Below are positions 42,789 through 56,900 of a stretch of 64,000 bases of DNA, one piece after another. The number at the start of each line of letters is the position of its first letter. Within the stretch, counting starts at the first letter, position 1. The notes under the pieces are model-generated. The model searched no databases, was not told where the DNA came from, and saw nothing but the letters and a program-made list of their open reading frames with translations. This stretch comes from Synaphobranchus kaupii (lineage: Eukaryota > Chordata > Actinopteri > Anguilliformes > Synaphobranchidae): positions 13,947,786 to 14,011,785 of the forward strand of contig CM056380.1 in assembly GCA_029718625.1 (NCBI GenBank), read 5' to 3'. The position numbers were made by a program, and so were the translations under genes.

Positions 42789-42837
42789 TCTTTTCAACCT
42801 CTCTTCAAAACAGCTGGACTCAGGTGACCCCTGGACC
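42789..42837 (-). CDS. Short NLR linker exon (variant of the 111-nt module)
   Basis: The acceptor TTTTGTTCACAG precedes 42837, and the donor GTGAGT follows 42789. In the frame imposed by the upstream module it reads VQGSPESSCFEERLKR. Its start resembles the 111-nt exons (VQVERAGSPVPS) with an internal loss. It enters in phase 2 and leaves in phase 0, exactly what the 53810 exon and the PYD-like exon require. The next exon in the transcript is 19 kb away. It could instead be a decayed copy that is skipped. Confidence 0.6.
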
Positions 42838-45800
42838 CTGTGAACAAAACATGGAGACAGAGGTTCCAGTTAACCTCACACTCTTACTGCAGCTCTAACT
42901 CACAGCACATGGAGACAGAGCTTCCAGTTAACCTCATCCTCTTACTGCAGCTCGAACTCACATCACATGGACAGAGCTTCCAGTTAACCTCATCCTCTTA
43001 CTGCAGCTCTAACTCACAGCAATTGGAGACAGAGCATACAGTTAACCTCATCCTCTTACTGCAGCTCTAAACCACAGCACATGGAGACAGAGGTTCCAGT
43101 TAAGCTCATCCTCTTAATGCATCAATAACTCACAGCACATGGAGACAGAGCTTCCAGTTAACCTCATCCTCTGACTGCAGCTCTAACTCACAGCACATGG
43201 ACACAGAACTTCCAGTTAACCTCATCTTCTTCCTGCAGCTCAAACTCACAGCACATGGACACAGAACTTCCAGTTAACCTCATCTTCTTCCTGCAGCTCA
43301 AACTCACAGCACATGGACACAGAACTTCCAGTTAACCTCATCTTCTTCCTGCAGCTCAAACTCACAGCAAATGGAGACAGAGCTTCCAGTTAACCTCACC
43401 CTCTTACGGCAGCTCTAACTCACAGCAAATGGACACAGAACTTTCAGTTAACCTCATCTTCTTCCTGCAGCTCAAACTCACAGCAAATGGAGACAGAGCT
43501 TCCAGTTAACCTCGTCCTCGTACTGCAGCTCAAACTCACAGCAAATGGAGACAGAGCTTCCAGTTAACCTCATCCTCTTACTGCAGCTCTAACTCACAGC
43601 ACATGGACAGAGCTTCCAGTTAACCTCATCATCTTACTGCAGCTCTAACTCACAGCAAATGGAGAGAGCTTCCAGTTAACCTCATCCTCTTACTGTAGCT
43701 CTAACTCACAGCACACGGAGACAGAGCATCCAGTTAACATCATCCTCTTACTGCAGCTCTAACTCACAGCACATGGAGACAAAGCATCCAGTTAACCTCA
43801 TCCTCTGACTGCAGCTCTAAACCACAGCACATGGACAGAGGTTTCAGTTAAACTCATCCTCTTACTGCAGTTCTATCTCACAGCAAATGGACACATAGCT
43901 TCCAGTTAGCCTCATCCTCTTACTGCAGCTCTAACTCACAGCAAATGGAGACAGAGCTTGCAGTTAACCTCATCCTCTTACTGCAGCTCTAACTCACAGC
44001 ACATGGAGACAGAGCTTCCAGTTAACCTCATCCTCTTACTGCAGCTCTAACTCACAGCACATGGACAGAGCTTCCAGTTAACCTCATCCTCTTACTGCAG
44101 CTCTAACTCACAGCAATTGGAGACAGAGCATCCAGTTAACCTCATCCTCTTACTGCAGCTCTAAACCACAGCACATGGAGACAGAGGTTCCAGTTAAGCT
44201 CATCCTCTTAATGCATCAATAACTCACAGCACATGGACGGAGCATCCAGTTAACCTCATCCTCTGACTGCAGCTCTAAACCACAGCACATGGACAGAAGT
44301 TTCAGTTAAGCTCATCCTCTTAATGCATCAATAACTCACAGCACATGGACAGAGCATCCAGTTAACCTCACCCTCTTACGGCAGCTCTAACTCACAGCAA
44401 ATGGACACAGAACCTCCAGTTAACCTCATCTTCTTCCTGCAGCTCAAACTCACAGCAAATGGACAGAGCATCCAGTTAACCTCATCCTCTTACTGCAGCT
44501 CTAAACCACAGCACATGGAGACAGAGGTTCCAGTTAAGCTCATCCTCTTAATGCATCAATAACTCACAGCACATGGACGGAGCATCCAGTTAACCTCATC
44601 CTCTGACTGCAGCTCTAAACCACAGCACATGGACAGAGGTTTCAGTTAAGCTCATCCTCTTAATGCATCAATAACTCACAGCACATGGACAGAGCATCCA
44701 GTTAACCTCACCCTCTTACGGCAGCTCTAACTCACAGCACATGGAGACAGAGCTTCCAGTTAACCTCATCCTCTTACTGCAGCTCAAACTCACAGCAAAT
44801 GGACACATAGCTTCCAGTTAGCCTCATCCTCTTCCTGCAGCTAAAACTCACAGCAAATGGGCACAGAGCTTCCAGTTAAACTCATCCTCTTACTGCAGCT
44901 CTAACTCACAGCAAATGGAGACAGAGCTTCCAGTTAACCTCATCCTCTTACTGCAGCTCTAACTCACAGCACATGGACAGAGCTTCCAGTTAACCTCATC
45001 CTCTTACTGCAGCTCTAACACACAGCACATGGACAGAGCTTCCAGTTAACCTCATCCTCTTACTGCAGCTCTAACTCACAGCAATTGGAGACAGAGCATC
45101 CAGTTAACCTCATCCTCTTACTGCAGCTCTAAACCACAGCACATGGAGACAGAGGTTCCAGTTAAGCTCATCCTCTTAATGCATCAATAACTCACAGCAC
45201 ATGGAGACAGAGCATCCAGTTAACCTCATCCTCTGACTGCAGCTCTAACTCACAGCACATGGACACAGAACTTCCAGTTAACCTCATCTTCTTCCTGCAG
45301 CTCAAACTCACAGCAAATGGAGACAGAGCTTCCAGTTAACCTCACCCTCTTACGGCAGCTCTAACTCACAGCAAATGGAGACAGAGCTTCCATTTAACCT
45401 CATCCTCTTACTGCAGCTCTAACTCACAGCACATGGACAGAGCTTCCAGTTAACCTCATCATCTTACTGCAGCTCTAACTCACAGCAAATGGAGAGAGCT
45501 TCCAGTTAACCTCATCCTCTTACTGTAGCTCTAACTCACAGCACACGGAGACAGAGCATCCAGTTAACATCATCCTCTTACTGCAGCTCTAACTCACAGC
45601 ACATGGAGACAAAGCATCCAGTTAACCTCATCCTCTGACTGCAGCTCTAAACCACAGCACATGGACAGAGGTTTCAGTTAAACTCATCCTCTTACTGCAG
45701 TTCTATCTCACAGCAAATGGACACATAGCTTCCAGTTAGCCTCATCCTCTTACTGCAGCTCTAACTCACAGCAAATGGAGACAGAGCTTGCAGTTAACCT

Positions 45801-48800
45801 CATCCTCTTACTGCAGCTCTAACTCACAGCACATGGAGACAGAGCTTCCAGTTAACCTCATCCTCTTACTGCAGCTCTAAACCACAGCACATGGAGACAG
45901 AGGTTCCAGTTAAGCTCATCCTCTTAATGCATCAATAACTCACAGCACATGGACGGAGCATCCAGTTAACCTCATCCTCTGACTGCAGCTCTAAACCACA
46001 GCACATGGACAGAGGTTTCAGTTAAGCTCATCCTCTTAATGCATCAATAACTCACAGCACATGGACAGAGCATCCAGTTAACCTCACCCTCTTACGGCAG
46101 CTCTAACTCACAGCAAATGGACACAGAACCTCCAGTTAACCTCATCTTCTTCCTGCAGCTCAAACTCACAGCAAATGGAGACAGAGCTTCCAGTTGACCT
46201 CACCCTCTTACGGCAGCTCTAACTCACAGCACATGGAGACAGAGCTTCCAGTTAACCTCATCCTCTTACTGCAGCTCAAACTCACAGCAAATGGACACAT
46301 AGCTTCCAGTTAGCCTCATCCTCTTCCTGCAGCTAAAACTCACAGCAAATGGGCACAGAGCTTCCAGTTAAACTCATCCTCTTACTGCAGTTCTATCTCA
46401 CAGCAAATGGACACATAGCTTCCAGTTAGCCTCATCCTCTTCCTGCAGCTAAAACTCACAGCAAATGGGCACAGAGCTTCCAGTTAAACTCATCCTCTTA
46501 CTGCAGCTCTAACTCACAGCAAATGGAGACAGAGCTTCCAGTTAACCTCATCCTCTTACTGCAGCTCTAACTCACAGCACATGGACAGAGCTTCCAGTTA
46601 ACCTCATCCTCTTACTGCAGCTCTAACACACAGCACATGGACAGAGCTTCCAGTTAACCTCATCCTCTTACTGCAGCTCTAACTCACAGCAATTGGAGAC
46701 AGAGCATCCAGTTGACCTCATCCTCTTACTGCAGCTCTAAACCACAGCACATGGAGACAGAGGTTCCAGTTAAGCTCATCCTCTTAATGCATCAATAACT
46801 CACAGCACATGGAGACAGAGCATCCAGTTAACCTCATCCTCTGACTGCAGCTCTAACTCACAGCACATGGACACAGAACTTCCAGTTAACCTCATCTTCT
46901 TCCTGCAGCTCAAACTCACAGCAAATGGAGACAGAGCTTCCAGTTAACCTCACCCTCTTACGGCAGCTCTAACTCACAGCAAATGGACACAGAACTTCCA
47001 GTTAACCTCATCTTCTTCCTGCAGCTCAAACTCACAGCAAATGGAGACAGAGCTTCCAGTTAACCTCACCCTCTTACGGCAGCTCTAACTCACAGCACAT
47101 GGAGACAGAGCTTCCAGTTAACCTCATCCTCGCTCTTACTGCAGCTCAAACTCACAGCAAATGGAGACAGGGCTTCCAGTTAACCTCACCCTCTTACTGC
47201 AGCTCTAACTCACAGCAAATGGAGACAGGGCTTCCAGTTAACCTCATCCTCTTACTGCAGCTCAAACTCACAGCAAATGGAGACAGGGCTTCCAGTTAAC
47301 CTCACCCTCTTACTGCAGCTCTAACTCACAGCACATGGACACAGAGCTTCCAGTTAAACTCATCCTCTTACTGCAGTTCTATCTCACAGCAAATGGACAC
47401 ATAGCTTCCAGTTAGCCTCATACTCTTCCTGCAGCTAAAACTCACAGCAAATGGGCACAGAGCTTCCAGTTAACCTCATCCTCTTACTGCAGCTCTAACT
47501 CACAGCACATGGAGACAGAGCTTCCAGTTAACGTCATCCTCTTACTGCAGCTCTAACTCACAGCACATGGAGACAGAGCTTCCAGTTAACCTCATCCTCT
47601 TACTGCAGCTCTAACTCACAGCACATGGACAGAGCTTCCAGTTAACCTCATCCTCTTACTGCAGCTCTAACTCACAGCAATTGGAGACAGAGCATCCAGT
47701 TAACCTCATCCTCTTACTGTAACTCTAACTCACAGCACATGGAGACAAAGCATCCAGTTAACCTCATCTTCTTCCTGCAGCTCAAACTCACAGCAAATGG
47801 AGACAGAGCTTCCAGTTAACCTCATACTCGTACTGCAGCTCAAACTTACAGCAAATGGAGACAGAGCTTCCAGTTAACCTCATCCTCTGACTGCAGCTCT
47901 AAACCACAGCACATGGACAGAGGTTTCAGTTAAGCTCATCCTCTTAATGCATCAATAACTCACAGCACATGGAGACAGAGCATCCAGTTAACCTCACCCT
48001 CTTACGGCAGCTCTAACTCACAGCAAATGGACACAGAACTTCCAGTTAACCTCATCTTCTTCCTGCAGCTCAAACTCACAGCAAATGGAGACAGAGCTTC
48101 CAGTTAACCTCACCCTCTTACGGCAGCTCTAACTCACAGCAAATGGACACAGAACTTCCAGTTAACCTCATCTTCTTCCTGCAGCTCAAACTCACAGCAC
48201 ATGGAGACAGAGGTTCCAGTTAACCTCACCCTTTAACTGCAGCTCTAACTCACAGCACATGGAGACAGAGCATCCAGTTAACCTCATCCTCTGACTGCAG
48301 CTCTAACTCACAGTACATGGACACAGAACTTCCAGTTAACCTCATCTTCTTCCTGCAGCTCAAACTCACAGCAAATGGAGACAGAGCTTCCAGTTAACCT
48401 CACCCTCTTACGGCAGCTCTAACTCACAGCAAATGGACACAGAACTTCCAGTTAACCTCATCTTCTTCCTGCAGCTCTAACTCACAGCACATGGAGACAG
48501 GGCTTCCAGTTAACCTCACCCTCTTACTGCAGCTCTAACTCACAGCACATGGACACAGAGCTTCCAGTTAAACTCATCCTCTTACTGCAGTTCTATCTCA
48601 CAGCAAATGGACACATAGCTTCCAGTTAACCTCATCCTCTTACTGCAGCTCTAACTCACAGCACATGGAGACAAAGCATCCAGTTAACCTCATCCTCTTA
48701 CTGCAGCTCTAAACCACAGCACATGGAGACAAAGCATCCAGTTAACCTCATCCTCTTACTACAGCTCTAAACCACAGCACATGGAGACAGAGGTTCCAGT

Positions 48801-51800
48801 TAAGCTCATCCTTACTGCAGCTCTAACTCACAGCAATTGGAGACAGAGCATCCAGTTAACCTCATCCTCTTACTGTAGCTCTAACTCACAGCACATGGAG
48901 ACAAAGCATCCAGTTAACCTCATCCTCTTACTGCAGCTCTAAACCACAGCACATGGAGACAAAGCATCCAGTTAACCTCATCCTCTGACTGCAGCTCTAA
49001 ACCACAGCACATGGAGACAGAGGTTCCAGTTAAGCTCATCCTCTTAATGCATCAATAACTCACAGCAAATGGAGACAGAGCTTCCAGTTAACCTCATCCT
49101 CTTACTGCAGCTCTAACTCACAGCACATGGACAGAGCTTCCAGTTAACATCATCCTCTTACTGCAGCTCTAACTCACAGCACATGGAGACAAAGCATCCA
49201 GTTAACCTCATCCTCTGACTGCAGCTCTAAACCACAGCACATGGACAGAGGTTTCAGTTAAGCTCATCCTCTTAATGCATCAATAACTCACAGCACATGG
49301 ACAGAGCATCCAGTTAACCTCACCCTCTTACGGCAGCTCTAACTCACAGCAAATGGACACAGAACTTCCAGTTAACCTCATCTTCTTCCTGCAGCTCAAA
49401 CTCACAGCAAATGGAAACAGAGCTTCCAGTTAACCTCACCCTCTTACGGCAGCTCTAACTCACAGCAAATGGAGACAGGGCTTCCAGTTAACCTCACCCT
49501 CTTACTGCAGCTCTAACTCACAGCACATGGACACAGAGCTTCCAGTTAAACTCATCCTCTTACTGCAGTTCTATCTCACAGCAAATGGACACATAGCTTC
49601 CAGTTAGCCTCATCCTCTTCCTGCAGCTAAAACACACAGCAAATGGGCACAGAGCTTCCAGTTAAACTCATCCTCTTACTGCAGCTCTAACTCACAGCAA
49701 ATGGAGACAGAGCTTCCAGTTAACCTCATCCTCTTACTGCAGCTCTAACTCACAGCACATGGAGACAGAGCTTCCAGTTAGCCTCATCCTCTTCCTGCAG
49801 CTAAAACTCACAGCAAATGGGCACAGAGCTTCCAGTTAAACTCATCCTCTTACTGCAGCTCTAACTCACAGCAAATGGAGACAGAGCTTCCAGTTAACCT
49901 CATCCTCTTACTGCAGCTCTAACTCACAGCACATGGAGACAAAGCATCCAGTTAACCTCATCCTCTTACTGCAGCTCTAAACCACAGCACATGGAGACAG
50001 AGGTTCCAGTTAAGCTCATCCTCTTAATGCATCAATAACTCACAGCACATGGACACAGAACTTCCAGTTAACCTCATCTTCTTCCTGCAGCTCAAACTCA
50101 CAGCAAATGGAGACAGAGCTTCCAGTTAACCTCACCCTCTTACGGCAGCTCTAACTCACAGCAAATGGACACAGAACTTCCAGTTAACCTCATCTTCTTC
50201 CTGCAGCTCAAACTCACAGCAAATGGAGACAGAGCTTCCAGTTAACCTCACCCTCTTACGGCAGCTCTAACTCACAGCACATGGAGACAGAGCTTCCAGT
50301 TAACCTCATCCTCTTACTGCAGCTCAAACTCACAGCAAATGGAGACAGGGCTTCCAGTTAACCTCACCCTCTTACTGCAGCTCTAACTCACAGCACATGG
50401 ACACAGAGCTTCCAGTTAAACTCATCCTCTTACTGCAGTTCTATCTCACAGCAAATGGACACATAGCTTCCAGTTAGCCTCATACTCTTCCTGCAGCTAA
50501 AACTCACAGCAAATGGGCACAGAGCTTCCAGTTAACCTCATCCTCTTACTGCAGCTCTAACTCACAGCACATGGAGACAGAGCTTCCAGTTAACGTCATC
50601 CTCTTACTGCAGCTCTAACTCACAGCACATGGAGACAGAGCTTCCAGTTAACCTCATCCTCTTACTGCAGCTCTAACTCACAGCAATTGGAGACAGAGCA
50701 TCCAGTTAACCTCATCCTCTTACTGTAACTCTAACTCACAGCACATGGAGACAAAGCATCCAGTTAACCTCATCTTCTTCCTGCAGCTCAAACTCACAGC
50801 AAATGGAGACAGAGCTTCCAGTTAACCTCATCCTCGTACTGCAGCTCAAACTCACAGCAAATGGAGACAGAGCTTCCAGTTAACCTCATCCTCTGACTGC
50901 AGCTCTAAACCACAGCACATGGACAGAGGTTTCAGTTAAGCTCATCCTCTTAATGCATCAATAACTCACAGCACATGGAGACAGAGCATCCAGTTAACCT
51001 CACCCTCTTACGGCAGCTCTAACTCACAGCAAATGGACACAGAACTTCCAGGTAACCTCATCTTCTTCCTGCAGCTCAAACTCACAGCACATGGAGACAG
51101 AGGTTCCAGTTAACCTCACCCTTTAACTGCAGCTCTAACTCACAGCACATGGAGACAGAGCATCCAGTTAACCTCATCCTCTGACTGCAGCTCTAACTCA
51201 CAGCACATGGACACAGAACTTCCAGTTAACCTCATCTTCTTCTTGCAGCTCAAACTCACAGCAAATGGAGACAGAGCTTCCAGTTAACCTCACCCTCTTA
51301 CGGCAGCTCTAACTCACAGCAAATGGACACAGAACTTCCAGTTAACCTCATCTTCTTCCTGCAGCTCAAACTCACAGCAAATGGAGACAGAGCTTCCAGT
51401 TAACCTCACCCTCTTACGGCAGCTCTAACTCACAGCACATGGACACAGAGCTTCCAGTTAAACTCATCCTCTTACTGCAGTTCTATCTCACAGCAAATGG
51501 ACACATAGCTTCCAGTTAACCTCATCCTCTTACTGCAGCTCTAACTCACAGCACATGGACAGAGCTTCCAGTTAACCTCATCCTCTTACTGTAGCTCAAA
51601 CTCACAGCACATGGAGACAAAGCATCCAGTTAACCTCATCCTCTTACTGCAGCTCTAAACCACAGCACATGGAGACAAAGCATCCAGTTAACCTCATCCT
51701 CTTACTACAGCTCTAAACCACAGCACATGGAGACAGAGGTTCCAGTTAAGCTCATCCTCTTACTGTAGCTCTAACTCACAGCACATGGACAAAGCATCCA

Positions 51801-53809
51801 GTTAACCTCATCCTCTTACTGCAGCTCTAAACCACAGCACATGGAGACAAAGCATCCAGTTAACCTCATCCTCTTACTACAGCTCTAAACCACAGCACAT
51901 GGAGACAGAGGTTCCAGTTAAGCTCATCCTCTTACTGCAGTTCTATCTCACAGCAAATGGACACATAGCTTCCAGTTAACCTCATCCTCTTACTGCAGCT
52001 CTAACTCACAGCACATGGACAGAGCTTCCAGTTAACCTCATCCTCTTACTGTAGCTCAAACTCACAGCACATGGAGACAAAGCATCCAGTTAACCTCATC
52101 CTCTTACTGCAGCTCTAAACCACAGCACATGGAGACAAAGCATCCAGTTAACCTCATCCTCTTACTACAGCTCTAAACCACAGCACATGGAGACAGAGGT
52201 TCCAGTTAAGCTCATCCTCTTACTGTAGCTCTAACTCACAGCACATGGACAAAGCATCCAGTTAACCTCATCCTCTTACTGCAGCTCTAAACCACAGCAC
52301 ATGGAGACAAAGCATCCAGTTAACCTCATCCTCTTACTACAGCTCTAAACCACAGCACATGGAGACAGAGGTTCCAGTTAAGCTCATCCTCTTACTGCAT
52401 CTCTAACTCACAGCAATTGGAGACAGAGCATCCAGTTAACCTCATCCTCTTACTGTAGCTCTAACTCACAGCACATGGAGACAAAGCATCCAGTTAACCT
52501 CATCCTCTGACTGCAGCTCTAAACCACAGCACATGGAGACAAAGCATCCAGTTAACCTCATCCTCTGACTGCAGCTCTAAACCACAGCACATGGACAGAG
52601 GTTTCAGTTAAGCTCATCCTCTTAATGCATCAATAACTCACAGCAAATGGAGACAGAGCTTCCAGTTAACCTCATCCTCTTACTGCAGCTCTAACTCACA
52701 GCACATGGACAGAGCTTCCAGTTAACCTCACCCTTTTACTGCAGCTCTAACTCACAGCACATGGACAGAGCTTCCAGTTAACATCATCCTCTTACTGCAG
52801 CTCTAACTCACAGCACATGGAGACAAAGCATCCAGTTAACCTCATCCTCTGACTGCAGCTCTAAACCACAGCACATGGACAGAGGTTTCAGTTAAGCTCA
52901 TCCTCTTAATGCATCAATAACTCACAGCACATGGACAGAGCATCCAGTTAACCTCACCCTCTTACGGCAGCTCTAACTCACAGCAAATGGACACATAACT
53001 TCCAGTTAACCTCATCTTCTTCCTGCAGCTCAAACTCACAGCAAATGGAAACAGAGCTTCCAGTTAACCTCACCCTCTTACTGCAGCTCTAACTCACAGC
53101 ACATGGAGACAGAGCTTCCAGTTAACCTCATCCTCTTACTGCAGCTCAAACTCACAGCAAATGGAGACAGGGCTTCCAGTTAACCTCACCCTCTTACTGC
53201 AGCTCTAACTCACAGCACATGGACACAGAGCTTCCAGTTAAACTCATCCTCTTACTGCAGTTCTATCTCACAGCAAATGGACACATAGCTTCCAGTTAGC
53301 CTCATCCTCTTCCTGCAGCTAAAACTCACAGCAAATGGGCACAGAGCTTCCAGTTAAACTCATCCTCTTACTGCAGCTCTAACTCACAGCAAATGGAGAC
53401 AGAGCTTCCAGTTAACCTCATCCTCTTACTGCAGCTCTAACTCACAGCACATGGAGACAGAGCTTCCAGTTAACCTCATCCTCTTACTGCAGCTCTAACT
53501 CACAGCACATGGACAGAGCTTCCAGTTAACCTCATCCTCTTACTGCAGCTCTAACTCACAGCACATGGAGACAGAGCTTACAGTTAACCTCATCCTCTTA
53601 TTGCAGCTCTAACTCACAGCCCATGGAGCCAGAGCTTCCTGTAAACCTCATCCTCTTACTGCAGCTCTAACTCACAGCATGTCAGAATATGAAATAATAC
53701 ACCTCACCTCCACCTGAAGGTGTCTGACTTCACCTATCTACACATGACAGGTGGCAGTGACATTGAAGTACAATTAAACACAAGTGTCAATACAAACATG
53801 TTAAATTAC

Positions 53810-53920
53810 CTTTGATCTCCTGTTAACTCTCCTTTGAATTTCATTGGTTCATCCATTGAATGATCACTCTTCATAGACAGACCGCTGGGTACAGGTGACC
53901 CTGCTCTTTCTACCTGGACC
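53810..53920 (-). CDS. NLR 37-codon module exon, copy 1
   Basis: A 111-nt exon with acceptor TTTTGTTCACAG before 53920 and donor GTAATTT after 53810, entering and leaving in phase 2. The frame reads VQVERAGSPVPSGLSMKSDH, then SMDEPMKFKGELTGDQ. Such short Ser/Asp-rich exons precede the PYD or FISNA exons of fish NLRC3-like genes. Their function is unknown to me. Being phase-symmetric, it can be added or skipped without frame change. It lies in an island of about 250 unique bases inside the satellite, and the satellite starts again about 15 bases upstream of the acceptor. Confidence 0.8.
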
Positions 53921-56900
53921 CTGTGAACAAAACATGGACAGAGATTCCAGTTAACCTCTTCCAATTACTGCAGCTCTAACTCACAGCAAATGGACACAGA
54001 GCTTCCAGTTAATCTCATCCTCTTACTGCAGCTCTAACTCAAAACAGTTGGACAGAGCTTCCAGTTAACCTCATCCTCTTAATGCATCAACAACTCACAG
54101 CAAATGGACAGAGCTTCCAGCTAACCTCATCCTCTTACTGCAGCTCGAACTCACAGCAAATGGAGATAGAGGATCCAGTTAACCTCATCCTCTTACTGCA
54201 GCTCTAACTCACAGCACATGGACACAGAGCTTCCAGTTAAGCTCATCCTCTTACTGCAGCTCTAACTCACAGCACATGGAGACAGAGCTTCCAGTTAAGC
54301 TCATCCTCTTAATGCATCAATAACTCACAGCACATGGACACAGAACTTCCAGTTAACCTCATCTTCTTCCTGCAGCTCAAACTCACAGCAAATGGAGACA
54401 GAGCTTCCAGTTAACCTCACCCTCTTACGGCAGCTCTAACTCACAGCAAATGGACACAGAACTTCCAGTTAACCTCATCTTCTTCCTGCAGCTCAAACTC
54501 ACAGCAAATGGACAGAGCTTCCAGTTAACCTCACCCTCTTACGGCAGCTCTAACTCACAGCAAATGGACACAGAACTTCCAGTTAACCTCATCTTCTTCC
54601 TGCAGCTCAAACTCACAGCACATGGAGACAGAGGTTCCAGTTAACCTCACCCTTTAACTGCAGCTCTAACTCACAGCACATGGAGACAGAGCATCCAGTT
54701 AACCTCATCCTCTGACTGCAGCTCTAACTCACAGCACATGGACACAGAACTTCCAGTTAACCTCATCTTCTTCCTGCAGCTCAAACTCACAGCAAATGGA
54801 GACAGAGCTTCCAGTTAACCTCACCCTCTTACGGCAGCTCTAACTCACAGCACATGGAGACAGAGCTTCCAGTTAACCTCATCCTCGCTCTTACTGCAGC
54901 TCAAACTCACAGCAAATGGAGACAGGGCTTCCAGTTAACCTCACCCTCTTACTGCAGCTCTAACTCACAGCACATGGACACAGAGCTTCCAGTTAAACTC
55001 ATCCTCTTACTGCAGTTCTATCTCACAGCAAATGGACACATAGCTTCCAGTTAACCTCATCCTCTTACTGCAGCTCTAACTCACAGCACATGGACAGAGC
55101 TTCCAGTTAACCTCATCCTCTTACTGTAGCTCAAACTCACAGCACATGGAGACAAAGCATCCAGTTAACCTCATCCTCTTACTGCAGCTCTAAACCACAG
55201 CACATGGAGACAAAGCATCCAGTTAACCTCATCCTCTTACTACAGCTCTAAACCACAGCACATGGAGACAGAGGTTCCAGTTAACCTCATCCTCTTACTG
55301 TAGCTCAAACTCACAGCACATGGACAAAGCATCCAGTTAACCTCATCCTCTTACTGCAGCTCTAAACCACAGCACATGGAGACAAAGCATCCAGTTAACC
55401 TCATCCTCTTACTACAGCTCTAAACCACAGCACATGGAGACAGAGGTTCCAGTTAAGCTCATCCTTACTGCAGCTCTAACTCACAGCAATTGGAGACAGA
55501 GCATCCAGTTAACCTCATCCTCTTACTGTAGCTCTAACTCACAGCACATGGAGACAGAGCATCCAGTTAACCTCATCCTCTGACTGCAGCTCTAACTCAC
55601 AGCACATGGACACAGAACTTCCAGTTAACCTCATCTTCTTCCTGCAGCTCAAACTCACAGCAAATGGAGACAGAGCTTCCAGTTAACCTCACCCTCTTAC
55701 GGCAGCTCTAACTCACAGCAAATGGAGACAGAGCTTCCAGTTAACCTCACCCTCTTACGGCAGCTCTAACTCACAGCAAATGGACACAGAACTTCCAGTT
55801 AACCTCATCTTCTTCCTGCAGCTCAAACTCACAGCAAATGGAGACAGAGCTTCCAGTTAACCTCACCCTCTTACGGCAGCTCTAACTCACAGCACATGGA
55901 GACAGAGCTTCCAGTTAACCTCATCCTCGCTCTTACTGCAGCTCAAACTCACAGCAAATGGAGACAGGGCTTCCAGTTAACCTCACCCTCTTACTGCAGC
56001 TCTAACTCACAGCACATGGACACAGAGCTTCCAGTTAAACTCATCCTCTTACTGCAGTTCTATCTCACAGCAAATGGACACATAGCTTCCAGTTAACCTC
56101 ATCCTCTTACTGCAGCTCTAACTCACAGCACATGGACAGAGCTTCCAGTTAACCTCATCCTCTTACTGTAGCTCAAACTCACAGCACATGGAGACAAAGC
56201 ATCCAGTTAACCTCATCCTCTTACTGCAGCTCTAAACCACAGCACATGGAGACAAAGCATCCAGTTAACCTCATCCTCTTACTACAGCTCTAAACCACAG
56301 CACATGGAGACAGAGGTTCCAGTTAACCTCATCCTCTTACTGTAGCTCAAACTCACAGCACATGGACAAAGCATCCAGTTAACCTCATCCTCTTACTGCA
56401 GCTCTAAACCACAGCACATGGAGACAAAGCATCCAGTTAACCTCATCCTCTTACTACAGCTCTAAACCACAGCACATGGAGACAAAGCATCCAGTTAACC
56501 TCATCCTCTGACTGCAGCTCTAAACCACAGCACATGGAGACAGAGGTTCCAGTTAAGCTCATCCTCTTAATGCATCAATAACTCACAGCAAATGGAGACA
56601 GAGCTTCCAGTTAACCTCATCCTCTTACTGCAGCTCTAACTCACAGCACATGGACAGAGCTTCCAGTTAACATCATCCTCTTACTGCAGCTCTAACTCAC
56701 AGCACATGGAGACAAAGCATCCAGTTAACCTCATCCTCTGACTGCAGCTCTAAACCACAGCACATGGACAGAGGTTTCAGTTAAGCTCATCCTCTTAATG
56801 CATCAATAACTCACAGCACATGGACAGAGCATCCAGTTAACCTCACCCTCTTACGGCAGCTCTAACTCACAGCAAATGGACACAGACCTTCCAGTTAACC

